A stretch of DNA of 64,000 bases from assembly GCF_963665355.1 (NCBI RefSeq), contig NZ_OY762229.1, positions 1,798,001 through 1,862,000 of the forward strand, read 5' to 3'. The notes beneath the pieces are model-generated. The model was not told where the DNA came from and searched no databases. It saw only the letters and a list, made by a program, of their open reading frames with translations. Each line of letters starts with the position of its first letter. Positions within the stretch are counted from its first letter, which is position 1. This stretch comes from an uncultured Desulfobacter sp. GTDB taxonomy: Bacteria; Desulfobacterota; Desulfobacteria; Desulfobacterales; Desulfobacteraceae. Position numbers and translations under genes: made by a program. Below are positions 54,724 to 63,143 of this stretch, in pieces.

Positions 54724-55494
54724 ATGCCTGCCTTGAAACCAGTCATACCCCCGCCGGCCGGGAACGGGATAAGGGAAATTCTGTTTCTCATGGGAGAAAC
54801 CATAATCGGGTGTTTTCATATCCGGCGGGGCGGTTTTCAGTACCTGGGTTTCCAGGTCATTCAGCAGGTTTATTTTACGGCGGTTCAATGCCTGGTGACC
54901 AGCGCGCTTCTGGGGGTGATGGTGGGGGTGATGGTGATCATTCCCATGGTATCTTTGGGAATCAGCGAACTCAATATTCTCAGAACTATTTATGATGCCG
55001 CAGTGTATCACACGCTTTTGCCTATTATGCTGATATTCCTGGTTATCGGCCGGTCCGGGAGTGCCATTACCACTGAACTGGGGTCGCTGAGGATTAACCG
55101 GACTTTGGAGTCCCTTGCCGCCATGGGAATCGAGCCCTACCACTTCCTGGTGCTGCCCAGGGTCCTGGCCATGGTGTCGTCCCTTATCATGTTATATATC
55201 TGGACCACCCTGTGGTCTGTGCTCAGCGTCACAATCCTGGGACCGGCCAAACTGCATGCATCGGCCAAAGGGGTTGTCACGGCGTTGATTCACCATGTAA
55301 AATATACGGATTTTTTATTAACCTTTGTGCTGCTGGCTTATGTCGCCGTCGTGATGGTGCTTGTACACGCCTACTTCGGCCTGGCCGCCACCTCTAAAAT
55401 GATGATTGCCCGGAATCTGCCCCGGGCGTTTATCTGGTCTCTTTTTGTGAACTTAACCCTGGTGATATTATTTTCGGCGCTTCGACATGTCTGA
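54724..55494 (+). CDS. MlaE-family ABC permease
   Basis: A 256-aa permease of the phospholipid/retrograde lipid transport type. After about 60 residues come five helices, including ALLGVMVGVMVIIPMVSLG, and the family hallmark GRSGSAITTELGSLRINR followed by LAAMGIEPYHFLVLPRVLA. It should form the inner-membrane part of a lipid transport complex with the ATPase and MCE proteins encoded next. Its stop overlaps the ATPase start by eight bases. Confidence 0.92.
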   Translation: MPALKPVIPPPAGNGIREILFLMGETIIGCFHIRRGGFQYLGFQVIQQVYFTAVQCLVTSALLGVMVGVMVIIPMVSLGISELNILRTIYDAAVYHTLLPIMLIFLVIGRSGSAITTELGSLRINRTLESLAAMGIEPYHFLVLPRVLAMVSSLIMLYIWTTLWSVLSVTILGPAKLHASAKGVVTALIHHVKYTDFLLTFVLLAYVAVVMVLVHAYFGLAATSKMMIARNLPRAFIWSLFVNLTLVILFSALRHV

Positions 55495-56140
55495 ATCTTC
55501 GATTGTTGAAATCACAGGCGTCAGCCTGAAGAGCACCCATGAAATTCATCTTTGTGTTGAACAGGCAGATCGTGTTCTGATATCAGGAGGAGAGGGCTCC
55601 GGAAAAACCACCCTGCTGAAAATCATGAATGGGCTGGTCGAACCGGAAAAAGGCAAGGTGATGCTGTTTAATAATGATATTCGGTCATTGTCCCAGTCCG
55701 GACTTTTAAAGTTGAGACAAAATATCAGTTACCTTGGATTTCCCCAGGGTCTGCTGGAGAATTGGACCGTTTATCAAAACTTAAGCCTGCCTCTGAAATA
55801 TCATTGGAATATGGATGATCATGGGTGTGATAGAAGAATTGAGGAGATAGAACAATACCTTGGGCCGATCCGGGAATTGCTGGGATACCCGGTCTTCTGG
55901 ATGGATAGTGAAACCCAGCGACTCTTGACGGTGTTCAGAGGACTTGTCATTCGCCCCCGTCTGCTGCTGCTTGATCCCGATGAAATGAAACTGTCTAAAC
56001 CGGGGCAGCTTGACGGTATACTTCAGTATGTGACCAGGACACAGACCACCACGGTCATTACCGATTCAATTTACCTGAAAAGCTGTGCCATGGAAACGTT
56101 TCGGACATTTAATCTGACCCCTGGAGGAGAAATGCCATGA
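55487..56140 (+). CDS. MlaF-like ABC ATPase with degenerate motifs
   Basis: A 217-aa ATPase from the Mla-like operon. Walker A (GGEGSGKTT) is intact, and the Q-loop region is near SYLGFPQGLLEN. However, the LSGGQ signature is replaced by sequence around MDSETQRLLTVFRGL, and Walker B ends LLLLDPDE rather than LDEP, so the usual catalytic Glu position is altered. The protein is also shorter than MlaF (about 270 residues). It may hydrolyse ATP poorly or act with an unseen partner. It overlaps the permease and the MCE gene at its two ends, which argues it is still used. Confidence 0.85.
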   Translation: MSESSIVEITGVSLKSTHEIHLCVEQADRVLISGGEGSGKTTLLKIMNGLVEPEKGKVMLFNNDIRSLSQSGLLKLRQNISYLGFPQGLLENWTVYQNLSLPLKYHWNMDDHGCDRRIEEIEQYLGPIRELLGYPVFWMDSETQRLLTVFRGLVIRPRLLLLDPDEMKLSKPGQLDGILQYVTRTQTTTVITDSIYLKSCAMETFRTFNLTPGGEMP

Positions 56141-57201
56141 CGCAACCCTATGCGCTTATCAGCCGACGCCGGAACCGCTCTATGAAAATAGCTGTGGGGT
56201 TATTCATGGTTTTTACGGTGTTTGTTATGCTGTTTTTTCTCTGGATCGGCCAGAATCAGCTTACGCCTTTCAGTAAAACAGTCTCATTCAGGTCTAAGAT
56301 TATGAATGCGGAAAATATCCAGGAAGGGATGCCTGTGATGATTTCAGGCATGGTTGTCGGTGACGTATCCCGGCTTGAACTGCAATCTGACGGCACTGTC
56401 GACATGGAGATCCGGATTAATCAGAAATTCCATCCCATGGTCACCACAGGTACCATACTCAAATTAAGCACCTATATTATCGGTTCTTCCAAATTGAATC
56501 TGGAAACCCCGAAGCCCGATCTGCCCAGGCTTGAGGAGAATGGTTTTCTTCCCTTTCCCAGTGAGAATCTGGCCCAGGAGCTCATGGCAAAACTTCCGGA
56601 TCAGATTGCACGTATTGAAGCGATATTGGAAAATGCCGAAAAAATCACACGACTGTTATCAGACGAAAAAGGACCCATGTTCAGCACCATGGAAAACCTG
56701 CAGTCCACAACGCTGGTGCTGAAAAATTTTATGGACAACCAGATCGGCACGGCTGGTCGGATTACCCAAAGCATGGAACAATACCAGTCCATTCTGGACC
56801 AGCTCGGCGGGCTCATTGATGAGGTGCGCCAGACCGTGACCACGGTGCGCATCCCGTTGAACCGGCTTTCCCCCATTATGGCCAATATTGAAGAAAGTAC
56901 GGGATTGAGTGCCATCTCCAGCGCCCAGTTAAAAGAAATTCTGGTCCGGGCAAACCAGAATATGGGCGTGGTTGAACAGATCCTGGCCGACCTGAAATCC
57001 ACCATAGGTCAGGTTAATAATTTTACTCCTGAACTGAACCGGATGCTCATTGAAACCCGGAGTCTGGCAGACCAGGCCTCCGAGGTTCTTGACGCGGCAC
57101 AACACTCACTGCTGTTGAAAAATGCTTTCCCCAAAACCCTGCGGGCGCCCGTCCAGTCGGACCCAAGGATCGAGTGGCCCCTTGGTACGGAGGGTGAATA
57201 G
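56137..57201 (+). CDS. MlaD-like MCE-domain protein
   Basis: A 354-aa protein anchored by one N-terminal helix (MKIAVGLFMVFTVFVMLFFLW). The MCE domain follows (about 45-120) with VSFRSKIMNAENIQEGMPV and GMVVGDVSRLEL, the lipid-channel fold. The C-terminal 200 residues are helical and probably extend the periplasmic tube. It should bind lipid in the periplasm and dock on the MlaE-like permease. It overlaps the ATPase gene by four bases and ends one base before the next lipoprotein gene. Confidence 0.92.
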   Translation: MTQPYALISRRRNRSMKIAVGLFMVFTVFVMLFFLWIGQNQLTPFSKTVSFRSKIMNAENIQEGMPVMISGMVVGDVSRLELQSDGTVDMEIRINQKFHPMVTTGTILKLSTYIIGSSKLNLETPKPDLPRLEENGFLPFPSENLAQELMAKLPDQIARIEAILENAEKITRLLSDEKGPMFSTMENLQSTTLVLKNFMDNQIGTAGRITQSMEQYQSILDQLGGLIDEVRQTVTTVRIPLNRLSPIMANIEESTGLSAISSAQLKEILVRANQNMGVVEQILADLKSTIGQVNNFTPELNRMLIETRSLADQASEVLDAAQHSLLLKNAFPKTLRAPVQSDPRIEWPLGTEGE

Positions 57202-57202
57202 C

Positions 57203-58039
57203 ATGAAAATGATGGTGGTCTGCATTGTGTCCGGTCTGATGGCCATTGCCGGGTGTGCCGGCACACCTTATAACGGGGTTGCAGAAAAACGCATCAACAC
57301 AAGCCTGGCCAAGGCCGAAGAATTTTATAATCTGGGAATGTACGCCAATGCTGCCCTTGCCTTTGAAAAAGTCGTTCGACTGGCCGTGGTTGAACAGAAT
57401 GCCGGCCTGATAACCCAGGCCCAATTTAGATACGCCTTAAGCCTTGAACGCTGTTTCGCCGATCCTGCGCTGATCCGAAACGCCTGGGACAGCGCCTGGC
57501 ACTATGCCCGGGGCTACGATACCATGACCTTTGACATCGCCCTGGGCTGGCTGAACTACCGGATCTCTTTTTCCGATTCCCGGCAGGCCCATGAAGTCGA
57601 CCAGGCCCTGGTCCGGCTCCAGCAGGATTTTCCCCCAAAAAATATTTTGGAAAAACTGCAGTGGCTCAATCTTTCCGGCAAATGGTATATGGTGCAGGGC
57701 ATGCCGCATAAGGCCTGGGACGCCCTGGATGAGGCCATGAAACTCGTGGACGGTCAAGACAGGAACATCTTGGAAAACAGGGATCTGGCCCAGGCGGTTT
57801 CTTTGACCTTGTATAACCGGGCCATGATTCTGGTGGGTCGCAAAGACTTTGAAAACGCCATGGGACTTTTTAACCGGTCCCTGGCGCTGGACCGGCAAAA
57901 CAACAACATCAGCGGTGTTTACGCTAACCTGGAAGCCCAGGCGAAACTGCTTGATGTAAAGGGCGAAACCATGCGGGCCGAAACCATCCGGGAGCAGCTT
58001 TTACAGATCAGGCAATATATTTCAAACCTGTCTTTCTGA
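57203..58039 (+). CDS. TPR-like lipoprotein of the Mla-like operon
   Basis: A 278-aa lipoprotein with signal and lipobox LMAIAGCAG. The rest is helical with TPR-like pairs (LAKAEEFYNLGMYANAALAFEK in part, NRAMILVGRKDFENAMGLFN). ATG 57203 is one base after the stop of the MCE gene. It likely acts as an outer-membrane or periplasmic partner of the lipid transport complex, in the position occupied by other accessory lipoproteins in such operons; this is inference. Confidence 0.82.
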   Translation: MKMMVVCIVSGLMAIAGCAGTPYNGVAEKRINTSLAKAEEFYNLGMYANAALAFEKVVRLAVVEQNAGLITQAQFRYALSLERCFADPALIRNAWDSAWHYARGYDTMTFDIALGWLNYRISFSDSRQAHEVDQALVRLQQDFPPKNILEKLQWLNLSGKWYMVQGMPHKAWDALDEAMKLVDGQDRNILENRDLAQAVSLTLYNRAMILVGRKDFENAMGLFNRSLALDRQNNNISGVYANLEAQAKLLDVKGETMRAETIREQLLQIRQYISNLSF

Positions 58040-58194
58040 GCTGTATTTTTATTCGCTATGTCAAATGTTATTGTCCAGCCAGTCAATTATATGACACTTC
58101 CGATTAAATCTTCCTGATTAAGTTTTGATAAATTAATTCAAGAATGTACCCAGATTTCCGATGTAATTAACTAAATATAGGGCAAAGGTGTTTC

Positions 58195-58210
58195 AGGTAT
58201 ACCATTTGCA
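58195..58210 (+). promoter_or_regulatory. Possible sigma-54 promoter
   Basis: AGGTATACCATTTGCA matches TGGYAYRN4TTGCW at all but the first base, with exact GG-N10-GC spacing. It is 72 bp before the LPP20-like gene start, giving a leader of about 60 bases. No activator gene is adjacent. Confidence 0.5.
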
Positions 58211-58281
58211 TCAGATTCCAATAGCACTGAAAAAACTCTCTGAGGTCAATTAAAAAGAGTGTATTTTAAAAGGAGAATATC

Positions 58282-58881
58282 ATGAAAAAATTGATTTGCC
58301 TTGCTGCTGTGTTGCAACTGTTTTTCATGTGTTCCTGTTATTCCAGGAACCATGCCCCCAGTACAACCGGCCGCAGCGTCATTGAAGAAACCAAGCCTTT
58401 GGAAAACGATCGTGTCGTAGTATTTAAAGCTACAGGAAAAGGTATGGCGCCCGAAACCGCTGTCCGGCGCGGCGAAGCAATGATTTTAGGAGAAAGGGCG
58501 GCCGTGCTGGACGGATACAGGCTGCTTTTGGAAAAACTCAGGGGCGCTTTGGTGGATACCTACTCCAAAAGAAAAGGTGTTGAAATCAATATGGACACAA
58601 TTACCTCCCAGGCCCGGTCCTACTTGAAAGGCGTTGAAATTCTGGAAACAAAGGTTGATGAGTTTGGTATCTACCATGTGGACATGCAGGTCAGAGTCTT
58701 TTTTGCGTACAACAATGAGTTAATATGGTGGCCCACCGGATTAAGCTCCACCGGCGCATTCCTCCCTGCAGTCATATACGAGGCAAGGACTGTCCCATCA
58801 CGATATGCCCGGTGTGAAGGCTATCCGTGGTGCGGCGGTTACTACTATTACGGTTCCGAGTACGGTGACATGATTCATTAA
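58282..58881 (+). CDS. LPP20-like lipoprotein
   Basis: A 199-aa lipoprotein with a short signal and lipobox around FMCSCYS. The central domain (GKGMAPETAVRRGEAMILGERAA in part, then YLKGVEILETKVDEFGIYHV) matches the LPP20/FlgO-type fold. The C-terminal 50 residues are aromatic- and Gly-rich (WCGGYYYYGSEYGD). AAAGGAG precedes ATG 58282. It is likely outer-membrane associated. A sigma-54-like promoter lies upstream. Confidence 0.82.
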   Translation: MKKLICLAAVLQLFFMCSCYSRNHAPSTTGRSVIEETKPLENDRVVVFKATGKGMAPETAVRRGEAMILGERAAVLDGYRLLLEKLRGALVDTYSKRKGVEINMDTITSQARSYLKGVEILETKVDEFGIYHVDMQVRVFFAYNNELIWWPTGLSSTGAFLPAVIYEARTVPSRYARCEGYPWCGGYYYYGSEYGDMIH

Positions 58882-58950
58882 AAGATTTTCATCGATAGTT
58901 TTTTTATATGAAAGACTGGGTAGGTTACTCAGATCTTTCAACCTTCGTTG

Positions 58951-58988
58951 CGGGCTGAGTCTGACAGTTGATATGCCAGATCAGCCCG
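58951..58988. terminator. Hairpin between convergent genes
   Basis: CGGGCTGAGTCTG pairs with CAGATCAGCCCG (one bulged G) around a 13-base loop. It lies between the LPP20-like gene and the convergent ABC-2 permease gene and probably ends transcription. There is no clear T-run. Confidence 0.55.
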
Positions 58989-58994
58989 TGGCTG

Positions 58995-60116
58995 TTATAC
59001 TGATCGGCGCCTGAACAACCATGCGGCCAGGGGCAGGGTGATGCACGCCATGATCAGTAACGGCCAGATCTGGGGCCAGACCGTGGCAAGATCCGCGCCT
59101 TCAAGAAAAATTCTGCGAAGGGCTGTGATGATGTGGCGCACCGGATTGAACATGTCTGCTCTCTGAAGCCACACCGGCATATTCTCCACGGGCGTGGCAA
59201 GCCCTGACAGCGTAATTGCGGGCATCAGGAACAAAAACGCGCCCAAAAGTCCCTGCTGCATGGTGGTGGACAGGGACGACACGAGTAGTCCGATGCCCAC
59301 AATGGTAATGATAAAGGACAGCAGGGAAACCATAAGGGCGATAATCGTTCCCCGGAAGGGAATGTGAAACCATAGCACCGCGCCGCCGGCAAAGATCAGG
59401 GCGTCCAGCATGCCAAAGACAATGCCGGGGATGGACTTGCCCGCCAGGATCTCCAGGGGACTGAACGGGGCCACCAGAAGCTGGTCAAAGGTGCCGAACT
59501 CCCGTTCCCTGGCAACGGAGAGGCTCGTGAGAATCATGACCACCACCGTGCTGATTACGCCTCCCAGGGCGGATACCATGAACCACCGGCTGCTTAAGTT
59601 TTCGTTGAACCAGGCCCGTTCCACCAGGGCAAGCCCCGGGCCGCCGATCGGGGTTATACCTTGTTCCCAAAGAGTTTCATTAAAATTTTCCACAATGGTA
59701 CCCAGGTATCCAATGGCAATCATGGCCACGTTGGGGCTTTTGCCGTCGGCGATAATCTGGATCTGTGCCGGCTGGCCGGATCGCAGATCTTCTTCAAACT
59801 GCGGTCCGATATGGATTACCAGCCGGGCTTTTTCATTGTCAATACTCTCGTTTACCTGGCCGGCATTTTCAAGATACTCTGTGCGTATGAAGCGTCCTGA
59901 GCCTTCAACCTCTGCCAGAAATGACCGGGAGAGCACGGACCGGCATTCGTCAAGTACGGCATACCGGACGTTTTCCAGATCAAAGGTTGCGCCATAGCTG
60001 AAGACAAAGAATTGTATAATGGGCGGTCCGATGACCACAAACCGGCTTTTAGGGTCCTTCATAATGGTGAGAAGTTCCTTTAATACCAGTGCTGCCAGGC
60101 GTCTTAGTGTCTGCAT
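58995..60116 (-). CDS. ABC-2 type permease (YbhR-like)
   Basis: A 373-aa permease with an N-terminal helix (SRFVVIGPPIIQFFVFSYG), a large extracytoplasmic domain and five C-terminal helices beginning near residue 180 (MVSALGGVISTVVVMILTS). The cytoplasmic segment REREFGTFDQLLVAPFSPLEIL is the ABC-2 hallmark. It pairs with the adjacent homologous permease (2-bp gap) and the fused ATPase to form an exporter like YbhFSR. No substrate can be inferred. Confidence 0.92.
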   Translation of the reverse strand: MQTLRRLAALVLKELLTIMKDPKSRFVVIGPPIIQFFVFSYGATFDLENVRYAVLDECRSVLSRSFLAEVEGSGRFIRTEYLENAGQVNESIDNEKARLVIHIGPQFEEDLRSGQPAQIQIIADGKSPNVAMIAIGYLGTIVENFNETLWEQGITPIGGPGLALVERAWFNENLSSRWFMVSALGGVISTVVVMILTSLSVAREREFGTFDQLLVAPFSPLEILAGKSIPGIVFGMLDALIFAGGAVLWFHIPFRGTIIALMVSLLSFIITIVGIGLLVSSLSTTMQQGLLGAFLFLMPAITLSGLATPVENMPVWLQRADMFNPVRHIITALRRIFLEGADLATVWPQIWPLLIMACITLPLAAWLFRRRSV

Positions 60117-60118
60117 GA

Positions 60119-61261
60119 TTACTCCAGTCGCTTTGACATTTTGCGAAATGCCAGCCCCATAAACAAAATCGCCATGAATGCCAGCACCAGGGCATTGGGA
60201 AGCAGCACGGGCCAGACGTCTCCGGCAGCAAACAGGGTGTGGGCGATGGTGACAAAATACCGGGCCGGAAAGATATAGCTGATGATCTGGATGAATTTCG
60301 GTGTGGATTCAAGGTCAAATATCAGGCCGGAGAGAAAAAATGCCGGTAAATAACCCGCCATAATGGAGGTTTGGGCCGCCACAAACTGAATGCGGATGGC
60401 CGCGGAAAGAAAAAGCCCGAATCCGAGGCAGGTCAGCATGAACAGAGAACTTAAACCCACAAGCGCACCCACGGACCCCCGGAACGGCACCCCGAAAAGG
60501 GTTGTCCCCACCATCACGGACATGCCCATGCCGAACATACCCAGAACATAATAGGGCAGGATTTTGCCCAGCAGGATATCAATTTTGCGCAGAGGCGTCA
60601 CCAGCATGGCTTCCATGGTACCGCGCTCCCACTCCCGGGCAATGACCAGGGCTGTCAGAAGAATCCCGATGAGTGTCATGATCAGGGTGATCAGTCCCGG
60701 AACCAGAAAGTAGCGGCTGATGGCAGCCTCGTTGAACCAGATGCGCGGGGATGTGGTGACCAGGGGCCCCACGGCGGTCTGGCCCCGGGCCGTCCGCAGG
60801 GATGCCCACTTGGCGCCAATGGTTTTCATATATCCTTCAATGAGCCGGGCACGGTTGGCGTCGGTGCCGTTGATGATCAGCTGGACCGGCGCCCTGTAAC
60901 CGGTATCGGTGCCTGCCGCCGCGCCTTCAAGGATTTGTGTGAAATTATTCTGTAAAAGGATAATACCGTCGGCTTTATGTTCCAGAACAAGAGTCGTTGC
61001 CTGGTCCATGCTTTCAGCCATGGTGATTTTAAAGTTTGTGGAATTGGCAAATCTTGCCGCAAGTTCCCTGGACATGGGGCCTTTGTCATTATTGACAAGC
61101 ACCATGGGTACATGTTCGGCATCCAGGCTCACCCCATACCCGAAAATGACCAGCAGAACCATGGGCATGACCAGGGCCAGGATGATGGAGCTGGGATCCC
61201 TTACAATCTGGAGGGTCTCCTTGCGAAGCACTCCGAACAGGCGCATGAAAAACCGGGTCAT
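60119..61261 (-). CDS. ABC-2 type permease (YbhS-like)
   Basis: A 380-aa permease with the same layout as its neighbour: N-terminal helix (ILALVMPMVLLVIFGYG), an extracytoplasmic domain, five C-terminal helices and the cytoplasmic loop AREWERGTMEAMLVTPLRKI. Its start overlaps the stop of the ATPase gene by four bases. The two permeases probably form a heterodimer. Confidence 0.92.
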   Translation of the reverse strand: MTRFFMRLFGVLRKETLQIVRDPSSIILALVMPMVLLVIFGYGVSLDAEHVPMVLVNNDKGPMSRELAARFANSTNFKITMAESMDQATTLVLEHKADGIILLQNNFTQILEGAAAGTDTGYRAPVQLIINGTDANRARLIEGYMKTIGAKWASLRTARGQTAVGPLVTTSPRIWFNEAAISRYFLVPGLITLIMTLIGILLTALVIAREWERGTMEAMLVTPLRKIDILLGKILPYYVLGMFGMGMSVMVGTTLFGVPFRGSVGALVGLSSLFMLTCLGFGLFLSAAIRIQFVAAQTSIMAGYLPAFFLSGLIFDLESTPKFIQIISYIFPARYFVTIAHTLFAAGDVWPVLLPNALVLAFMAILFMGLAFRKMSKRLE

Positions 61262-63117
61262 GGCCGACCTTCCCGGGAAAGGGCGATAAAGGCATCATCC
61301 ATGGTGGGGTCCTGGTTTTCAGGTGTCCGGGCAAGAGTGCGGATATGGCCGGGCGTACCCATGGCCAGGGTTTTGCCCCGGCTGATGATCACCATGCGGT
61401 CGCAGTATTCCGCCTCTTCCATAAAATGGGTGGTGACGATGACGGTGACACCCTGCTCGGCAAACCCGTTGATGCGCAACCAGAATTCGCGCCGGGCAAA
61501 GGGATCCACCCCGGAGGTGGGTTCGTCCAGAAACAGGATGTCCGGCTGGTGGAGCAGGGCGCAGGCCATGGAAAGTCGCTGCTTATATCCCCCTGGAAGT
61601 CCGCCGGCCGGTTTGTTCTGCCAGGGGCCCAGTCCGAATTCGTCAAAGGCCCAGGCCATACGGTTTTTGAGCTGTCCGTTGGAAAGTCCGTAGGCCCTGC
61701 CGAAAAATTTAAAGTTTTCCACCACACTGAGCTGGCCGTATAAAGAGAACTGCTGGGCCATATACCCGAGCCGGGCCCGGGCTTTGGCACGCGATTTCCG
61801 CAGATTGTGGCCCGCCACCCGGATCTGTCCGGATGTGGCCGGCAAAAGTCCGCACAGCATGCGGAAGGTGGTGCTTTTTCCGGCACCATTGGGGCCCAGC
61901 AAGCCAAAGATTTCACCCCGCTGAACATCAAGGGTCAGGTTGGAAACCGCCGTAAAATCCCCGAATTTTTTGCATAGATTGCTTGTTATGACTGCCGCAT
62001 GATCCCCTGATGAGTGAACCGCCGCCAATGGTTTTGCCTGATCCTGATTCTGTTCAGGCCGGTGAAGCTGGGCGTCTCCCCTTGGGATCAGGGCCATAAA
62101 CGCATCCTCAAAGGCCGGCACTGCTGTTGTGATTGTGCCGGCAGGACGCTGGAGCAGCGTTGCAATTTTTTGTTTTCCGGTTTCCCGGGCATTACCGGCT
62201 TCCAAGGGTCGTGAACTGTCGGCAGGCGCGGGAGAAGAGTCTTCCCCTGGGATATCAAGCACCACCCGCACCCGCCCGGTCCGGATGGTGGCATCGCTGA
62301 TGCCTGCCTGTCCGGCCAGCCGGGTATAGATCTGCCTGGCCCGCATCTGTTCATCCGGGGCGGCCAGGAATACGCGATCCCTGATGCCGGCCGTAAAACT
62401 GGCCGGACTGCCCTGGGCCAGAAGCCGGCCCTGGTGCAGGACACTGACCTGGTCGCAGCGCTGGGCCTCATCCAGATAGGCTGTGGAGACCAGAACCCCG
62501 ATTTTGTCTTTTTCCACCAGGTCATAGACGATTTTCCAAAGCTCGCGCCGGGACACCGGATCCACACCCACGGTGGGTTCGTCCAGAAGCAGTAATTCAG
62601 GGGATTTCACCAGGGCACAGGCCAGGCCCAGTTTCTGTTTCATGCCGCCGGAAAGTGCCCCGGCCCGTCTTTTGGTATAGGCGGCCAGGTCGGTCATGGC
62701 CAGAAGTGTGGCAAAGCGGTCATGGCGCTCTTTAAGGGGAACGGCCTGGAGATCCGCATAGAGTCTTAAATTTTCAATGACGGTCAGGTCCTGGTACAGA
62801 CCGAATTTCTGGGGCATATACCCCACGCGGCTCTGGATCTCTAAACTGCGCGCCACGCTGTCCAGCCCCAGCAGGGCCATCTGCCCGGATGTGGGAACCA
62901 GCAGACCTGCGGCAATGCGGATGAGAGTGGTTTTTCCTGCCCCGTCTGCGCCCACAAGGCCGGTGACCCGGCCCTGGGAAATCTTGAGACTGACCCGGTC
63001 CAGGGCTTGGGTTTTTTTGCCCTTTCCGGTGTCAAAGGTTTTGGACACACTGTCTGCAGACATCAGCAGCTCGTTTGCCTCCCGGGGGGGCTTTGTGGAT
63101 AATGCCAGGTTGTTCAT
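61258..63117 (-). CDS. Fused double ABC ATPase (YbhF-like)
   Basis: A 619-aa protein with two complete ATPase domains. Domain 1 has GADGAGKTT, LSGGMKQKLGLACAL and LLLLDEPTVGVDPVSRREL; domain 2 has GPNGAGKST, LPGGYKQRLSMACAL and ILFLDEPTSGVDPFARREF. A linker of about 70 low-complexity residues joins them. It powers the export system with the two ABC-2 permeases downstream and the HlyD-family protein upstream (26-bp gap). Confidence 0.94.
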   Translation of the reverse strand: MNNLALSTKPPREANELLMSADSVSKTFDTGKGKKTQALDRVSLKISQGRVTGLVGADGAGKTTLIRIAAGLLVPTSGQMALLGLDSVARSLEIQSRVGYMPQKFGLYQDLTVIENLRLYADLQAVPLKERHDRFATLLAMTDLAAYTKRRAGALSGGMKQKLGLACALVKSPELLLLDEPTVGVDPVSRRELWKIVYDLVEKDKIGVLVSTAYLDEAQRCDQVSVLHQGRLLAQGSPASFTAGIRDRVFLAAPDEQMRARQIYTRLAGQAGISDATIRTGRVRVVLDIPGEDSSPAPADSSRPLEAGNARETGKQKIATLLQRPAGTITTAVPAFEDAFMALIPRGDAQLHRPEQNQDQAKPLAAVHSSGDHAAVITSNLCKKFGDFTAVSNLTLDVQRGEIFGLLGPNGAGKSTTFRMLCGLLPATSGQIRVAGHNLRKSRAKARARLGYMAQQFSLYGQLSVVENFKFFGRAYGLSNGQLKNRMAWAFDEFGLGPWQNKPAGGLPGGYKQRLSMACALLHQPDILFLDEPTSGVDPFARREFWLRINGFAEQGVTVIVTTHFMEEAEYCDRMVIISRGKTLAMGTPGHIRTLARTPENQDPTMDDAFIALSREGRP

Positions 63118-63143
63118 ACTGTCTCTCGCCGATTTTTCCCGAA

